The notes below the pieces were generated by a model. It ran no database searches and was not told the DNA's origin. It saw nothing but the letters and a program-made list of their open reading frames with translations. Below are positions 5,961 to 7,574 of a DNA stretch of 7,574 bases, piece after piece. The stretch covers positions 1 through 7,574 of the forward strand of contig JADINF010000071.1 of the NCBI GenBank assembly GCA_017694145.1, read 5' to 3'. Position numbers and translations under genes: made by a program. The stretch's first letter is position 1, and every line of letters starts with the position of its first letter. The stretch is from Candidatus Stercoripulliclostridium pullicola. Its GTDB lineage: Bacteria > Bacillota > Clostridia > Christensenellales > DTU072.

Positions 5961-7185
5961 ATATCTTATATCCGCAAAACGCGACGGGCTTACGCTCCTT
6001 CCACTTGCCGGAAGTAAAGTCGGGAAATTCCACTCGCGCTCCGCCTTTCTCTATCGACTCCGCGCTGAGCGCCGTGATCGCCATCCATGTCGCCGCGTCG
6101 TAGACATCTATGGGCATCGGCTCGCCGCCGGCTACCGCTTCTATAAAAGCGCGCAACACGAGATAATCCATACCTCCGTGTCCGCCGAGAGCGCTCGCGA
6201 AACGGATCTTTTTCCATATGGGATGCGCGTACTTCTTGACGAACCGCTTTCCGTTGTTGTAACTCTTGCCGAAGATGACCGACTTAAGGTGCGCCGCTTT
6301 CGAATCTAAATAGAAGTAATTGCCTTCCTCCGTATACATTCCCTTCGTGCCCTGCACTGTAAACCCTCTGCTGTACGGACGCGGCAAACAGGTATCCAGA
6401 ACTATATGTACGGTTTCCCCGTTTGCACATTCTATGAGAGTATGTACTACGTCGCCCTGCTTGAATTCGACGTCGCGGAGTTTGTTGAGATATTCGTCGT
6501 CGCCCCTTGACACAAACTCTTTTAAGCCTGCCGACTTACTCGCAAGCGAGCGGAGGCTTACGAAACGGTTACCGCGGTTTATGTCGAGAAGCTTCGCTAT
6601 CGGTCCTATCTCGTGAGTTGGATAATTGTCGGCGTTACGCAACATATATTCTTTCAAACGGTAATGGCGGTTCTTCTCGCCGTAGCAAATTTCGTCGCGA
6701 AGATCGTGCTTATACCCGCCCTCCACGTTCACCACCGTACCGAAAAGCCCCTGACGTACCATATTGAGGCAGGCAAGTTCGTATTCGCCGTAACAGCAGT
6801 TCTCGAGCATCATATACGGAGTGCCCGTACGCTCCGAAACCTCGACGAGCCTGAAACATTCCTCCACCGAATACGCGCCGCCTACTTCGCAACCTACCGG
6901 AATACCCGCTTCCATAGCGGCGAACGCTATCTCCGAATGCGCCGACCACGCTGTCGTGACCAGCATTGCGTCCACGTTTCGCTTATCCAACAATTTGCAG
7001 TAATCGGTCTCGCCGCGGGCGGAGCCTGCTCTTTTCGATATCGCCGCGAGAGCTTTATTCACTCTGTCTTCGTAAAGATCGCATACCGCTACGACTTCAA
7101 CGTCTTTCATGCGCAAAACGGCATGCATCAGACCCATCCCTCTGCCGCCGAGCCCGATGACCGCCGTCCTGAGTTTCGCTTTCAT
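5959..7185 (-). CDS. GH109-type NAD-dependent glycosidase (alpha-N-acetylgalactosaminidase-like), Gfo/Idh/MocA fold
   Basis: 408 residues. The N-terminus is a Rossmann NAD-binding fold (GLGGRG at 11-16, then VVAVCD at 31-36 ending the second strand). The rest matches the GH109 family rather than a generic sugar dehydrogenase: ENCCYGEYEL at 128-137, GGYKHDLR at 156-163, YPTHEIGPIAK at 188-198, LDINRG at 200-205, RPYSRGFTVQGTKG at 269-282, and GHGGMDYL plus DVYDAATW near 335-367. In the characterised Elizabethkingia enzyme, as I recall it, the active-site residues are Glu149, Tyr179, His181, Tyr225 and His228; E128, Y158, H160, Y188 and H191 fall in the equivalent motifs. GH109 enzymes use tightly bound NAD+ in a redox-assisted elimination/addition and release GalNAc from alpha-linkages. 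Many family members are secreted; this one starts directly at the Rossmann fold with no signal peptide, so it should act in the cytoplasm. The ATG at 7185 has GGAGGAG just upstream. The substrate is not proven, because many GH109 relatives have unknown activity. Confidence 0.85.
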   Translation of the reverse strand: MKAKLRTAVIGLGGRGMGLMHAVLRMKDVEVVAVCDLYEDRVNKALAAISKRAGSARGETDYCKLLDKRNVDAMLVTTAWSAHSEIAFAAMEAGIPVGCEVGGAYSVEECFRLVEVSERTGTPYMMLENCCYGEYELACLNMVRQGLFGTVVNVEGGYKHDLRDEICYGEKNRHYRLKEYMLRNADNYPTHEIGPIAKLLDINRGNRFVSLRSLASKSAGLKEFVSRGDDEYLNKLRDVEFKQGDVVHTLIECANGETVHIVLDTCLPRPYSRGFTVQGTKGMYTEEGNYFYLDSKAAHLKSVIFGKSYNNGKRFVKKYAHPIWKKIRFASALGGHGGMDYLVLRAFIEAVAGGEPMPIDVYDAATWMAITALSAESIEKGGARVEFPDFTSGKWKERKPVAFCGYKI

Positions 7186-7574
7186 TTCTCCTCCGCAGAT
7201 AAAAGACTTTTTTCAAAAGCTATTATACTGTGTTTGAGACTTTTTGTCAAATCGTATTCCGCTACGAGCCTTCCGCCGTGCCTCAGATAATACGCGGCTT
7301 TGCTACCGTCGTGCGTTTCGAGCACGAAGTTTTCCTCCGCAAGAAAGTATCCGAGCGCTTTTACTCCGAGCCCCTCTCCGCGACGGCTTTCGTCCACGGC
7401 AAGGAACACGAGCTTCGCTACGGGTAATTCGAGAGAGTGCGCGAAGCGCTCCGCTTTCAGAATATACCTCACGGCTTTGAAAGTGGCGAGAGGACCTGCC
7501 GCCGCAAGCAATTACGCCACGACCGATGCGGGCGGCTTGGCAAGGCTGTCGCCTTCTTTAACGAATAACGCCGC
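7182..7574 (-). pseudogene. GNAT-family N-acetyltransferase, 5' end outside window, interrupted by in-frame TAA
   Basis: Only the middle and C-terminal part is present; the 5' end lies beyond the right edge. Downstream of the TAA at 7512-7514 the frame is open for 109 codons and contains the GNAT acetyl-CoA motif RRGEGLG, preceded by the beta-strand KLVFLAVD and followed by the typical C-terminal strands (FVLETHD, AAYYLRHGG). Upstream of the TAA the same frame is open to the window edge for 20 codons and reads AALFVKEGDSL..., which fits the strand-plus-linker that precedes the helical segment (GPLATFKAVRYILKAER) in this type of GNAT. A TTG directly after the stop could be called a start, but no Shine-Dalgarno precedes it and starting there would remove part of the fold. 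I therefore read this as a nonsense mutation or a base error. The acyl-acceptor substrate cannot be told. The TGA stop overlaps the next gene's ATG (ATGA), so the two genes were probably co-transcribed. Confidence 0.66.
7188..7194 (-). promoter_or_regulatory. Ribosome binding site of the GH109-type gene
   Basis: GGAGGAG lies two bases before the ATG at 7185, with the GGAGG core (7190-7194) four bases from it. It sits within the last codons of the interrupted GNAT gene, so the GH109-type gene can still be initiated independently despite the upstream nonsense codon. Confidence 0.75.

Noticed and set aside
5593..6309. Plus-strand open frame across the acetyltransferase and GH109-type genes
   Set aside because: It crosses two well-supported minus-strand genes and has no domain-like sequence.
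7182..7511. Complete 109-codon gene starting at TTG 7511
   Set aside because: No Shine-Dalgarno, and the start would fall inside the GNAT fold; the codons before the TAA continue the same domain.
1..7574. CRISPR array, tRNA, rRNA or insertion sequence
   Set aside because: No spaced repeats, cloverleaf, transposase or terminal inverted repeats were visible on either strand.

Overview
All supportable genes in this window lie on the minus strand, so the window reads right to left. The proteins look like those of an anaerobic, gut-type member of the Bacillota (Clostridia-like). This rests on a GPH-family sugar symporter, cytoplasmic glycosidases without signal peptides, an FtsX-type ABC pair, clear GGAGG-type ribosome binding sites and frequent ATA isoleucine codons. 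The assignment is tentative because no marker gene is present.

Layout in transcription order. At the right edge is a GNAT acetyltransferase whose reading frame is cut by an in-frame TAA (7512-7514); both edges of the break look like the same domain, so it is probably a pseudogene or carries a base error. Its stop overlaps the start of a GH109-type NAD-dependent glycosidase / Gfo-Idh-MocA protein (7185-5959). Nine bases later comes a hexapeptide-repeat sugar O-acetyltransferase (5949-5386). After an 87-base gap come a GH20 beta-N-acetylhexosaminidase (5298-3715) and a GPH-family sugar:cation symporter (3711-1996); the symporter's Shine-Dalgarno sits inside the last codons of the GH20 gene. Together these four intact genes form a compact predicted locus for importing and cutting HexNAc-containing glycosides inside the cell: the symporter brings in an oligosaccharide or glycoside, GH20 removes beta-linked GlcNAc/GalNAc, the GH109-type enzyme may remove alpha-linked GalNAc or a related sugar, and the O-acetyltransferase may tag sugars that are not metabolised.

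Downstream of the symporter is a short scar (about 1971-1828). It reads as a chimera: its first ~22 codons resemble the Rossmann-fold segment of the GH109-type protein, and its last ~25 codons are the C-terminus of a hexapeptide acetyltransferase. It therefore looks like an internally deleted second copy of the same GH109-acetyltransferase pair, and it gives the GH20-symporter block related sequences on both sides in the same orientation. This is the most unusual thing in the window.

At the left end is a MacB/LolD-type ABC ATPase (1812-1132) followed by its FtsX-family permease (1122 to the window edge, incomplete). They probably form a separate exporter or peptide-sensing/mechanotransmission unit unrelated to sugar use. 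No RNA gene, CRISPR array, complete mobile element or convincing terminator was seen, and no stretch over 300 bases lacks a gene.
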